Shown: positions 13,701 through 23,313 of the stretch, one piece after another | Layout: the number at the start of each line of letters is the position of its first letter | Position numbering within the stretch: position 1 is the first letter of the stretch | NCBI GenBank assembly: GCA_016801885.1 | Contig: CM028888.1 | Coordinates: forward strand, 8,540,501 to 8,604,500 | Source: Toxotes chatareus | Lineage: Eukaryota; Chordata; Actinopteri; Toxotidae | DNA: 64,000 bases | Reading direction: 5' to 3' | The notes under the pieces: model-generated | What the model was told of the DNA's origin: nothing | What the model saw: the letters and a program-made list of their open reading frames with translations, nothing else | Databases searched by the model: none | Program-made: the position numbers and the translations under genes

Positions 13701-16700
13701 TGATGTTGTAAAAATGCTTCTTTTTTTGAGGGGGTGGGGGGGTTGGGGGTCCAGCTGCTCATATGTGACAATTTGCTGTGACAAATTTAGTTTAGTGAAC
13801 TAAAGATTCTTCTGAGCTTCTGGCTTCTGAGAAATTGTGAATGTCATTTTTTCGTTAATTTTTTAAACATTTCATAGACAAGGTGATTAAGCAATTAATC
13901 GAGCAAATAAACAGCAGAAGAACGAGTCAGAGTCAGTTATCTTGTGGTCATCTAAAGCCATTTTGAAAAAGTGGATAATGACATTATCACATAATAAGTC
14001 CTAAAAATACACTGAGCAGACTTGTAATCTGTAACACTGCAAGAATTCATTTACAGGGGTCTTTTGTAAGAACTGCATCGCTCCATCTACTTCTCTAAGC
14101 TTTTCTGTGAAAGTGTGTTCATCCTCTACAGCCGCTGCTGTCAACACTGCCGTGCAATCAACACTGTCGCAAATTGTCCAAATAAGAGCTAATTATGGAA
14201 AACCTTATTACAGCAAGATTGATCATTTCAGTTTTTCTGAGTGAAAATTGATCTTGGCAGAGATGTATTATCGTATTTTATGTATATTCTGAATAAATGT
14301 TGCATTGTAGGCAGTGATGTGCTTGAGTTAGTTTAAAATGTCCAAATTAGTAAAGGCCTTTAGAAGAGGGACTCTTAACATAAAAAAGGTTTTAAAAAAA
14401 ATCTTTAGAGCCCTCACTTTCCTTTCTCTCTGAAAAGGTAAAATAATAGTCATGAAAGCATTGGGCTACCATTCTGACTATGCAATTAGCACCATTAAAA
14501 TGACCAGAAAAACATTATACAGCATGAAACAACTATTACTACGTCTGACTTTTTCCCTTTGCTGAAGAGAGCATTCTTTTTTTTCCACCCAACTCTCAGA
14601 GAATGGCAGGGGAAAAGATGCACTTAAGAGGCGATTTGCTCGTTATGCAGAGGAAATGACATTTCCATAGTAAGGGCCAGTTGCATTTTCGTACCTCAGA
14701 GCTATTTCCACCTGTTCCCCTCAGGGATGGAAATACTATCAGGTCAGGACAGCTTTGGTTTGAGCTGTTTGAATCATTTCATGTGCACATGACTGAAAAT
14801 TAAATTCACCTGTGGGACACTTTGATTTATCATAACGTACATGTTAAGCTCAAAAGGCAGACTTCACTTTGAGCTCTGTTAAATAAAAATAAGATAATTT
14901 TTATGCTAAAAAAAATCCAGGTTTGAGAGCAGGAAAGGAAATATGTTTTTACTCTTTTAAAATTTGTCTCTCTGCCAAACCTGCAAATGCATAATGTAGA
15001 GGGCAGATAGCACTTATCTGATTATGTAAATCAGACAGTTTTTCATTCTCATCCTGCCCTCTCTGGCTTTGCATAATCTCTAGGTCAGTGACTGTGGCTT
15101 TGCCTGGGCTTAGTGCCAGGCACCAGACTGACAAGGAATCCATGATGTTGTGACATGGTCATTATGACAGCTGCATATTGATTTTTTTCAGCCATTTGTA
15201 GTTTTTCCTTCTTCGTAGTGACCAGCACTGTGAAAATCCTCAGTGTGTGGTCTTTTATGAGTTTATGAATTTTTTGAGGTGTGTGTCCAAACATTTACTG
15301 TTCCTCTTAGGCTCTCATCCAGGCCACACCGGTTTGGGAACACTCTGCACAGTAGCATTTGATGTTACCTTTAGTTTTGCATATTTTCCACTGCCTACAG
15401 CATTTTGGCTACGAGGTGCGTGCATGCATGTGTGTGTGTTTACCTAGCATCTCCTACGGGTCCATGTTGGGGTCCCACGCAATAAGTTTTAATGCCCTGT
15501 GCAGTTTGTTGCAGCAGTAAACAAGATAAAGACAAATAGCAACATTACTGATGAATTTTCAGTTTCAGACAAATGTCTGAATGAGCATAAGCATTGGCAA
15601 GATGGCAGAGAAGATATATATGTGTCTACAGGCAAATTACATAGGTGGCACATGGGTACACTTTAAGGCATTCAGTACACCTTTGAAGATAACACAAAGA
15701 GATAAACAGAATAGTCTACTTTAGTATCATCCTCATAGATGGGTTATCTGCTGGATAAACTCTTATCAGTATTGTGTTCTTGGTCTAATGTGGATTTATT
15801 TGGAATACTTGACATGGAAACCTCTTTGTGCATGTGATGTTATCATGGATCCACTGATGTTGCAAAGGACTCCAATTACAAATACAATTTCAAATGAAAA
15901 ATCACTCATTAACAATGTTTCCTTTTTTTAATTTTCATTTTATTTTGCGAGTCACAATCCTGCCATTGCAGGCCAACTTGCACACTGACGTGCCTGTTTT
16001 ATGTTTGCATGTGTGTGTAGTGCCGAAAGATGGCCTGAAGAGCCAGGCGGTGTTTGATGAGATCAGGATGACGTACATCAAGGAGCTGGGAAAAGCCATC
16101 GTCAAGAGAGAGGAGAACGCTAGTCAAAACTGGCAGCGCTTCTACCAGCTTACTAAGCTACTGGACTCCATGCAGGAGGTTAGAGAAACACACACAGACA
16201 CACTGATACAGTATATACTGTAATGACTTATGTTTTCCCTGTTCTTTGTTTTATATGGAATGCATCACATTTTATAGATTTGAAAAAAATCAAGTGTGTA
16301 AAGATTTATGAGTGTACCATGGCTTCCTTCTATGTCTTTTTTCATATCAGTCGAGCTTTTGCTAAGTTGGTGTTCTGTGTTCTGCCAACTTCCCCGCACC
16401 ATGCTGATTAGTGTAAAACTCTGAAGAATAGACTCACTGAGTGAGTCTATTGACTTCAGTCAAGTCTGTTTCAGCCACTCTCCACCTCTGCTTTTCTGTA
16501 AAGTCTCTTCATTGCAGAAGTAAAAATCTACTGTATGTAGACACAAGGCTAATTTAAAAATGATCTTGCAAAAAGCTTTACAGTATCTAGTAGACTCACT
16601 AATCTGTCTGTGTCTCTGCCCCATTGAATGTCTCCTCCAGATGGTCGAGGGTCTCCTCCAGATTTGTTTCTACACCTTTGTGAATAAAACCCTCAGTGTG

Positions 16701-16793
16701 GAATTCCCAGAGATGCTTGCAGAGATCATCACCAATCAGATACCAAAATTCAAAGACGGGAGCGTCAAGCCTCTGCTGTTTCATCAGAAATGA
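4627..16793 (+). CDS. nr3c1: Glucocorticoid receptor, 3' six coding exons (gene-level span with introns)
   Basis: Ligand-activated transcription factor of the NR3C steroid-receptor group. It binds cortisol in the cytoplasm and acts in the nucleus on glucocorticoid response elements. Visible exons are 4627-4743, 7886-8158, 10245-10389, 12999-13129, 16021-16178 and 16641-16793 (117, 273, 145, 131, 158, 153 nt). All have AG/GT borders and phases that join without a break to a TGA at 16791-16793, giving about 325 C-terminal residues. They encode the second zinc finger, a basic hinge, and a complete ligand-binding domain ending PLLFHQK. It is GR rather than the mineralocorticoid receptor: RKCLQAGMNLEA follows the finger, and AIVKREEN, EMLAEIITNQIPK and LLFHQK are GR-type. 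The first zinc finger and transactivation domain are outside the window, so I cannot say which teleost GR paralogue this is. Confidence 0.96.
4744..7885 (+). other. nr3c1: nr3c1 intron
   Basis: 3.1 kb between GTAAAC and the pyrimidine-rich CCCTCCCTCCAG acceptor. AT-rich, with no supported coding sequence. Short ORFs around 6425-7010 have no recognisable domain or splice context. Confidence 0.8.
7886..8158 (+). CDS. nr3c1: nr3c1 exon: hinge and start of the ligand-binding domain
   Basis: 273 nt, bounded by CCCTCCAG and GTAACA. It begins with the basic hinge/nuclear-localisation stretch ARKNKKLIKMK. Ligand-binding helices follow: MPQLVPTMLSVLKAIEPEII, then YSGYDSTLPD and SSRLMTTLNRLGGQQVISAV, ending KWAKSLPG. 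The Asn of TLNRL and the second Gln of GGQQV occupy the positions that contact the steroid A/D rings in mammalian GR. The linker after KVHRPP is poorly conserved. It ends in phase 1. Confidence 0.97.
8159..10244 (+). other. nr3c1: nr3c1 intron
   Basis: 2.1 kb from GTAACA to a long T-rich tract and CTAG. No coding exon or recognisable mobile element was found. Confidence 0.8.
10245..10389 (+). CDS. nr3c1: nr3c1 exon: central ligand-binding domain
   Basis: 145 nt, the same length as I recall for the human exon. Reads FRNLHLDDQMTLLQCSWLFL and continues to SFSLGWRSYEQC and MLCFAPDLVIN. This covers the end of helix 3, helices 4/5 with the LDDQMTLLQ signature, and the Arg of GWRSY that contacts the steroid 3-keto group in mammalian GR. 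Donor is GTGCGT; it ends in phase 2 (AA). Confidence 0.97.
10390..12998 (+). other. nr3c1: nr3c1 intron with a dispersed repeat
   Basis: 2.6 kb from GTGCGT to a strong CT-rich tract (about 12,880-12,998). It contains a near-complete copy of a teleost dispersed repeat at about 10,827-11,180; the remainder is AT-rich with no supported feature. Confidence 0.8.
10827..11180 (+). repeat. Dispersed teleost repeat, near-complete copy
   Basis: It begins 'AGGAATAGTTTGGCATTTTT' and carries the landmark phrases GAAGATCGATACCACTCTCA, CTGCCTGCCAGCACCTCCAA, ACTATTTCTTGG and CAGTCTTTATGCTAAACTAA in order. I recognise this as an abundant non-coding repeat in fish genomes but cannot name its class from the sequence. 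Related fragments lie at about 21,494-21,660 and 62,085-62,235. Confidence 0.7.
12999..13129 (+). CDS. nr3c1: nr3c1 exon: ligand-binding domain helices 6-9 region
   Basis: 131 nt, matching the human exon length I recall. Acceptor CCTTTCAG, donor GTAATG. With AA from the previous exon it reads KERMKLPFMTDQCEQMLKIC, then NEFVRLQVSYDEYLCMKVLL and LLST. RLQVSYDEYLCMK is the conserved GR block. Confidence 0.97.
13130..16020 (+). other. nr3c1: nr3c1 intron
   Basis: 2.9 kb from GTAATG to GTGTGTGTAG. It holds a degraded hAT-like relic at about 13,678-13,906, with a G-rich tract at about 13,729-13,748. No coding sequence supported. Confidence 0.8.
13678..13906 (+). mobile_element. Degraded hAT-like non-autonomous relic
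   Basis: It begins TAGAGCTGCATTTATTAGTC and ends AGCAATTAATCGAGCAAAT. This resembles a common fish element whose ends read GGGCTGCAACTAACGATTA and which carries internal copies of GATTAATCGA. The ends are decayed and no target duplication is visible. Identification is by memory of the family's pattern. Confidence 0.5.
16021..16178 (+). CDS. nr3c1: nr3c1 exon: ligand-binding domain helices 9-10
   Basis: 158 nt, matching the human exon length I recall. Acceptor GTGTGTAG, donor GTTAGA. Reads VPKDGLKSQAVFDEIRMTYI, KELGKAIVKREENASQNWQR, then FYQLTKLLDSMQE, and ends in phase 0. If the following intron is not removed the frame continues 14 codons (VRETHTDTLIQYIL) to a stop at about 16,221-16,223. 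Confidence 0.97.
16179..16640 (+). other. nr3c1: nr3c1 final intron (462 nt)
   Basis: Short last intron. It contains a perfect 23-nt palindrome with a single central base at 16,428-16,450 (ATAGACTCACT/AGTGAGTCTAT). The acceptor is TGTCTCCTCCAG. No alternative GR-beta-type terminal exon was recognised. Confidence 0.8.
16641..16793 (+). CDS. nr3c1: nr3c1 terminal coding exon: helices 11-12 and AF-2
   Basis: 50 codons plus TGA. Reads MVEGLLQICFYTFVNKTLSV, then EFPEMLAEIITNQIPKFKDG and SVKPLLFHQK. FPEMLAEII is the AF-2 coactivator-binding helix, and the Thr of CFYTF corresponds to the steroid C17-side-chain contact in human GR. The end of the protein matches the normal (alpha) GR C-terminus. Confidence 0.97.
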   Translation: MVEGLLQICFYTFVNKTLSVEFPEMLAEIITNQIPKFKDGSVKPLLFHQK

Positions 16794-18929
16794 CTGCCTT
16801 AAACTGTGAAGCAATGACTTAAATCCTCCTCCAGGAGCACAATACCTGTGGCCTCACGCCTCCTAATCCAGTCCCAGATTTGGCCAAACTACAATAGGAC
16901 ACCCCACCACCACCAACCTGTAGCCCTTCCTCTTGGCTAACCAAGAAGAATTTGGACTCCAGGGGAAATGTTTTGGCTCTGAATGTCTTGTGGGCAGGCT
17001 GCATTTTGGTGATCTATTTTTTGTTTTTTGTTTTTTTGTTTTTTGTTTTTTGTTTACCCAGCCACTTACCCCATCTTACGTCTCTCCTGCCTCCAGTGTT
17101 TTACTGCTGTTTTCACTGACAAGCCAACACCTAGATCCACCTAGCCAACACCTTTTCCTCCTTCAGCATGGCACCTAACATACTGTCCAATGCGCTGAAT
17201 TACCAACCTGTTGAAGCTTGCCCCAAGTTTGGGTTCCTCTGCTCACCTGCTTGTCTCCGTTTGCCCTTCCCAGCTCCACTGCACAGAGAATGTAGTGTTC
17301 ACTTGTTGTGGTTTCCTGAGAACTGTTGGCGATGAAGGGGACAAACAAAAACACAAAAAAATTAGAAACATACTCTGGCATGAGAGAATATTTTTTTTTC
17401 TTCCCCCTGTGAACCCAAGGACAGTGAGGACAAACTGTTTTCAGCTGTGAATCAGTCACCTTCTCTGAAATGAAACAGATCAGATTAATATACCTGACCA
17501 ATGGAAGAAAAGAAAAAACAGCTTGAGGAATATTCTCCACTTATTTTATGCAGCCACGCATTTCTGATCACACATGCAAAAGTCATGCTTACACACATAA
17601 ACATACAAAGAATATGCTGACACGCATTCACACAGCAATGTTTACACAGGATGTATCCAAGAAGGGAAACCCAGTGCCTTTTAGCTTTTAAAGCTCTTCA
17701 TAGCCATCCTCTCTAAACTGTTGTGTTTCTTTGCATAAGAATGTAACCTTGACATCCTTCCACATATTTTGTCTGTTTTAGTTTTTCCACGCTGGCAATT
17801 TCTGTTTTCTTTCCAAACTGCCATTTCAGTGTTTTTAATGTCAGCAGCTCTCTCTGTTCTGATCCCCAGACATGCACGTAAGGAACATAGCCAACGATCC
17901 AGATTGGAAAAGTGTAGAGCGGATAGACATTTAAATCTTAATTTTTAGGTCTTGGAGAGTTTGAGTATCACACAAAAAAAAGACAAGAAAAGTATCACAA
18001 CATGTTGTTAACGTCCAAAAATTTCACGTCTTTTCCCCAAGTGAAGTATATTTGATAAATATACTGCATCTCCCAGTTTGGATCACATTGTGTTACAAGT
18101 TACAGTCCCCAGATTACAGTATATCCACAAATGTAATGTTGAATATAAATGCAAATACTTTCTCTTGTAAGAAGCTGTAACCAGCTTTGCACTAAATGGG
18201 CACCACTGGAATTTAAGCAATATATATTTGATTTTTTTGTAATATTTAACGCCAAACTGACTAAAGACTTAAAACATTCCAAGACTTTGGGTCTTGGAAT
18301 AATCAGCAAATTGTTAATTGGAATGAAATTTGTTCACAAACCTTTGCAGTCTGTTCAGATGCAGTCACACAAATGGGGTTCTTAGAACTAAAGTGAACCA
18401 TTTGAGAATCACATTCAATGTTTCAAAAGTCCAAGGATGTGTTGATGAATGTTTGCTTCTAAATAGCCATAAGTCAAAACCGTCCTTTCATCGCTAGCTG
18501 TACTGATACTAAGGTTATAGCTTAGTAAATGGTTTCGTACAACTTCATTTATGCTTTCTGGAGCTCCTTTTGGGATTACTTACCCGGCCAGACTGCCGGT
18601 TACCATATCAGAAATCACTGCAAGGTCAAATACGAATGGAAATAATTCCTGGTGCTTGTTGTAACCTAACATGTACAGGACAGGTTGGATTTTCTAGAGT
18701 GCTAAACAGTTTTCAAACCTCTAAATTAGTCAGTTAATTAATTCTCTTCATCATGTAGTGCTCCTGATAGGTAAATAAAAAGCATATTATTTTTTGTGAC
18801 ATAAGTGTTGCATTTCTCTCAAAGTACTATTTTAGATTAAATATGCCCTTTAATAAGCTTCATATCAGATTCTTTGCACAAACAGGAACTGGGGTTATTA
18901 TTAAGCTGTTGAGATCAACATGAAAAAGT

Positions 18930-18960
<31 letters not shown>

Positions 18961-19485
18961 GATTTCACCTCTAAAGTTAAAATATGTTTGGAAGATGATG
19001 CAGTTCGGTCCAAATAATTTGTGAATTAAAGCTCAGGCTATGAGTGACTACATCACCTGGATGTGTTCCACTAGTGCCAAATGTAATAGGATGTTTTTCA
19101 GTGTTTTTTTCATGGAGATGTGAAAGAGTGATTATTCAGTTCAGTTCAGTGACGTAATGTGGTTCTTAAGGGTGCTCATTGATGAGAAAGTTCTTAGTTC
19201 AGTGTCACATCTACACCAGCTGAAAAGTACTGATTGTTATTATCCAAGTAAGTGTATGATAGGTTTTTTCTTTTTTTTTCTTTTTTTGGAGATGCACAAC
19301 AAAATATTGTATTTTTGGAATTGCAAAATAAGCAGTACCTTTTTACTGCTGTCAAACAGGTGGTGATCAGCATGTGGTACATTTGTAATGTGAAAATATG
19401 ATTGTACTAGCTTATGCGATAGCCAAAGCAAAATACATTAACAGTGCAGTTGTACAATGGCTTCTGCTAGAAGCATATACTTAAT

Positions 19486-19521
19486 CCCCCCCCACCCCCC
19501 CACCCCCTCCCACCCCCACCC
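19486..19521 (+). repeat. C-rich low-complexity block (CCCCACCCC-type)
   Basis: 36 nt of almost pure C broken by A and T. In an nr3c1 transcript it would be a C-rich 3'UTR tract; the opposite strand has five or more G runs. Confidence 0.9.
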
Positions 19522-20586
19522 GTAATAGATGTAGATCTGTTTTTTCCCCTCACTGTTTCTTCTGCCAGGCCTCTCTGCCTAAAATGTTGACCATATAGAT
19601 TTTCAGCTGTTTACTCTGAATGGTCGTCCTTCTTCTGCGTCCTTCTTCTGCACATAACTCTGAATGGCAGTTAACAGACCAGGTAGCAGGTTGCCATAGC
19701 GACCGGTAATTTACAGCTAACAGCACAGCAGGCTCTGGACGCATACAAGCCACTATTCAATAAGAGCCATTATGTTTTTAATCAGCCATTCTGCCAAAGG
19801 ATGGTCACTCACAGCAGGGTTGTTTCATGTACAGTGTAGGCTTTCAGCTTCACCTGCTAACTTGGTCTTGTGGCCTTGGGCTTTAAAGAACATGGGTTTG
19901 ATGCCGCTCACGTCATTGTTATTCTGGGGAAGATTTGACTAAACAGTTGATTTGTTTGGGTAACTTTGCATACAGTATTAGTCGTTTCCAGGTGGTGGTG
20001 CTTCAAAAAACCAGCTTTAACGTGTAGATGTAACCATATCCCTTCCCATTTCTAAATGACCATAGGTGTATATAGCAGCGCCGACATATCCAGTGCAACG
20101 TAAACAGTGTCTCTTATTACAAAATATTTTTACATAGACATAACCTCTATACTCCTATACATTTTCTCTTTTGCCTTTCAGCTTCATGTTCGACTAAAGG
20201 CCTTGTGAAAGGGAGACAGAGAGCCATAGAAATAAGATTTCAAATCAGGAAATAGATAAAACCTTAACAAATATCAATGCTTTTGGAGATTGATCTGTTG
20301 TAAAACAACAAAAAAGAAAAAAAAAAGAAATGAAATATTTTCTGCAATTTTGAATACATCAGCTTGATCCTCTTTGATATAATAATTTTACTCAATCCTT
20401 TTTGTACATTCAACGAGTCAAGAAAGTAAATATTTTTCTGTTTGTTGGTTTGTGTTTGATAAAGGTAGATGTGTTGAAAACGTTAGGAAGTGTTAAACAT
20501 GTTTGTCTTGTGAAGTAAATGTAAATTTTATGAGTCAGTGGGAAAGTCTACGCGAATGCTCACTGTTTTGAAGTTATGAGGAAACG

Positions 20587-20620
20587 AGGGAGAAGGGTGG
20601 GAGGAGGGAGGGTGTGAGGG
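20587..20620 (+). other. G-run cluster, G-quadruplex-type motif
   Basis: At least six GGG tracts separated by 1-4 bases on the sense strand, within the presumed nr3c1 3'UTR. Confidence 0.6.
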
Positions 20621-21493
20621 ATGGAAGGTGAAGCGGTCTGAGGGAGGTTTTGTGTTATATAAGAGAGACCAAAGCAGAGGAGAAAAAAAAAAGATTTAAC
20701 AAACGAAAAGAAGTATTCAAGTAGTTACATTTTCAGTAGCACTTATTATCCAACTTGTAGTACTTCTTATTTTATTTGAAAGGTATCTTTTGTAAAGGTC
20801 AAGGCTTTGGATCCCATGTATATTGCTGTGAGGATTTACTGGTCACTTTAAAATAGAAAACAAAACAAAAAAAAAGTTGAATCTGTGTGAAAGTAAATCT
20901 GCCAGAGCCTGATGGAATTGCACTACCCTCCTACTGGTTGATAAAGTCTATTTTGTATAAAATACATGCAAATATTATCTTTAAAGATTAAGGGCAGATC
21001 ATGTTTCACTGGTATATATGGCTATGGCTTTCATTGAAGTCTGTTATGTTCATATTTCAGTTATGTAAATGTAATCCAATGTAAAAAAAAACAAAAAATA
21101 TAAAATGTTCATTTAAAAAAAACAATAGTTTGTATTACTTCTGTATTACACCTCTTCTTTAGTCAGTGTCGATATTTTCACCTATTTGATTAAATGTTGA
21201 ATTAAGTTATCTGTGTTGTTCTTTGACATTGGATTTGGCATCCTGTTGGTAACATCTCATTTTATGTTTTTGTCATCACTGGTTAAAAGTGGAAATTTGG
21301 AGGAACTGATTTTTCTTTAGTTCAAACATCTTACACAGTAAAGTTTTCTGTTTTCCAACGCTTCAGCTCCAGTGTTTTTTGTTTTTTTTTCTGAGGTCTA
21401 GTATTTAATATTACTTGGAAATTATAATTACATGCTAAACTAAGCAACTGATCTTTTCACATTTTGGAAAAGATTCTTATTAACCTTACTTAG

Positions 21494-21660
21494 AGATTAG
21501 AAGAAAAGATTGACACCACTCATGTCTGTGTGTTAAGCTTGGAATTAGAGATGGGAGAAAATTAGTTTAGCTTAGCATAAAAAATTAAACTATGGGGAAG
21601 GAACTAGCATGGATTTGTCCAAAGCTCAAAATTACACTTACCAGCACCTCTAAGTTTCAC
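21494..21660 (+). repeat. Dispersed teleost repeat, partial copy
   Basis: It shares GATTGACACCACTCATGTCT, TTAGCTTAGCATAAA and CCAGCACCTCTAA with the family seen at 10,827-11,180. Truncated and diverged. Confidence 0.6.
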
Positions 21661-21811
21661 TTTAAAAAAACCTTATTTAGTTTGCACAGAAAGGAAGAAA
21701 ATTATCAATTTGTGGTCTTGCGAAATATTTAGCTGCTTTCACTCAAACATACCAGACGTTCTGCTTAGTGGAACCACAACTATGGTGCTCATTCATACAA
21801 CAAAAGTGTTT

Positions 21812-21819
21812 ATTCAAAC
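21812..21819 (+). repeat. Target-site duplication, left copy (ATTCAAAC)
   Basis: 8 bp immediately before the hAT terminus. Identical to 40,767-40,774. Confidence 0.95.
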
Positions 21820-21944
21820 TAGGGATGCACCGATCCACATTTTTTCACTTCCGATCCGATCCCAATACCTGAATTTGGATATATATATGCCGATACGGAT
21901 ACTATTCCGATACCAGAGCTCTGTTTGCTTTAATTTTATTATTA
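21820..21944 (+). mobile_element. hAT left arm
   Basis: From the left terminus to the T/A-rich (ATT)n point where the GGGCCC-family element begins. Bases from about 21,900 on (CTATTCCGATACCAGAGCTC) are repeated at 43,384 and following. Confidence 0.85.
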
Positions 21945-22876
21945 GGGCCCAAGCACGAAATTCGTGCGAAGCCGTATTGTAACTGAAAGGGATTATTATT
22001 ATTCTCCTGTTTTATTTTTCTTCCGCCACTTTGTCTGCTTATTTGACCCCCTGAACATGCTCTAAAAGTCACCAGACTTTGCCCAAAATTGTCCCCTGAC
22101 GAAAATTCTTGACACTGTCCGTGAGACTGGGCACGGCCAAACGGCTCTGCAGCGCCCCCTAGAGTGTGAAAATATTTACCATAAGACCTACGGTACACAG
22201 ATGCATCACGTCAAGACGAGAAAAAAAGCCTCTTCCACGATGTACAGGAAGTCAGCTATTTTGGAAAGACTGCACCATTTTGCCTTTCGCACTCACTGTA
22301 CTTTGACAAACTCCTCCTCGGAGAATTGTCCGATTGCACGGAATTTGATCAGGTTGCTCAGAAGGCATTAGGGACAAAAAGTTAACAAATGTTTTGATGT
22401 GGGTTACAGGGTCAGCCTGTGGCACCGCCACAAAATTGACCCGTCGCCAACACACAGGAAATGGATGTATTTGTGGCTGTATCTCACACATACTTCATCC
22501 AATGTTGAACAAACTTTACAGTCAGGATGACCTTCAAACTCTCAACTGATTTATATGCTAATTTGATGATACACTCATAGCGACCCCTGCTGGGAAGCGC
22601 CCATGTCTTTTCTGTTGCTGTATACTGCTGTGCTTATCTGTGGAGAAGAGCAAGAGGAGAGGACATAATCTGATACATTTGAAATATTTTATGTTTATTT
22701 TGTCATGGTTCAGAAGACATTGATGAGTAAAAGTTATCAAGAGCTTTCATCATGCATGGCGGCACCACGAAGTTGACCCTTCACCAAAACCAAGGAAATG
22801 GATATATTAGCAGGTGTTTCTCCCACATACTTAATCTAATTAAGTACTTAACATTTTGAAGCCATTTTAAATTATT
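21945..22876 (+). repeat. GGGCCC-family repeat, left copy
   Basis: Starts GGGCCCAAGCACGAAATTCG after an ATTATTA tract. Landmarks are GACCCCCTGAACATGCTC, TTTGCCCAAAATTGTC, AGCGCCCCCTAGAGTGTGAA, TGGCACCGCCACAAAATTGA, GGAAATGGATGTATTTGTG and CATGTCTTTTCTGTTGCTGT. The same series occurs at 37,897-39,821. The GACCC..GGAAATGGAT block is itself repeated (about 22,425-22,500 and 22,757-22,850). It is of a type common in fish genomes next to ATT tracts; I do not assign it to a class. Confidence 0.75.
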
Positions 22877-22951
22877 TGAATCCTTTCTATAATATGACGT
22901 TTTTTGGCCTATTTTGAATCCTTACTATAATATGATGTTTTTTGGTATATT
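22877..22951 (+). repeat. Short degenerate satellite-like units (about 39 bp)
   Basis: Two units pair ATGACGTTTTTTGG or ATGATGTTTTTTGG with TTTTGAATCC and CTATAATATG. They resemble the satellite monomer but lack its ATGACATTTTGAGGTC / palindrome half. The LINE separates them from the main array. Confidence 0.7.
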
Positions 22952-23131
22952 TAGATAGAGATACTTTATTAATCCCCATGGGGAAATTCGTTTGTAGCAG
23001 CAGTCACAAGGAGACAATAAATACACTCTACAAAGGAAAAATAAAATTTGTAAAAGAAATATAATATATACAGGAGGGGGGTCTTATATACACATACAGA
23101 CACACACACACACATAGCAAGACAATTGCAC

Positions 23132-23232
<101 letters not shown>

Positions 23233-23313
23233 TATATACATTTACAATATATATATATAACAGATATTTACAGTTAATGTAACTGATATTTATAGCGCAC
23301 CCTAGATGATGCA

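Larger units (their letters stand above)
16794..21350 (+). other. nr3c1: nr3c1 3'UTR and downstream flank (3' end not fixed)
   Basis: 4.5 kb of AT-rich sequence after the stop with no exon. Long 3'UTRs are usual for GR. Candidate ends are the AT-rich stretches near 20,940-21,130 and the ATTAAA near 21,189; no site is decisive. Landmarks are a 36-nt C-rich block at 19,486-19,521 and a G-rich run at 20,587-20,620. Confidence 0.6.

Noticed and set aside
4627..16793. Mineralocorticoid receptor (nr3c2) instead of GR
   Set aside because: MR has ALTPSPV/VLPGFKNLPLED-type sequence and ends YFHRK; this has GR-type AGMNLEA, LHLDDQMTLLQCSW, AIVKREEN and LLFHQK.
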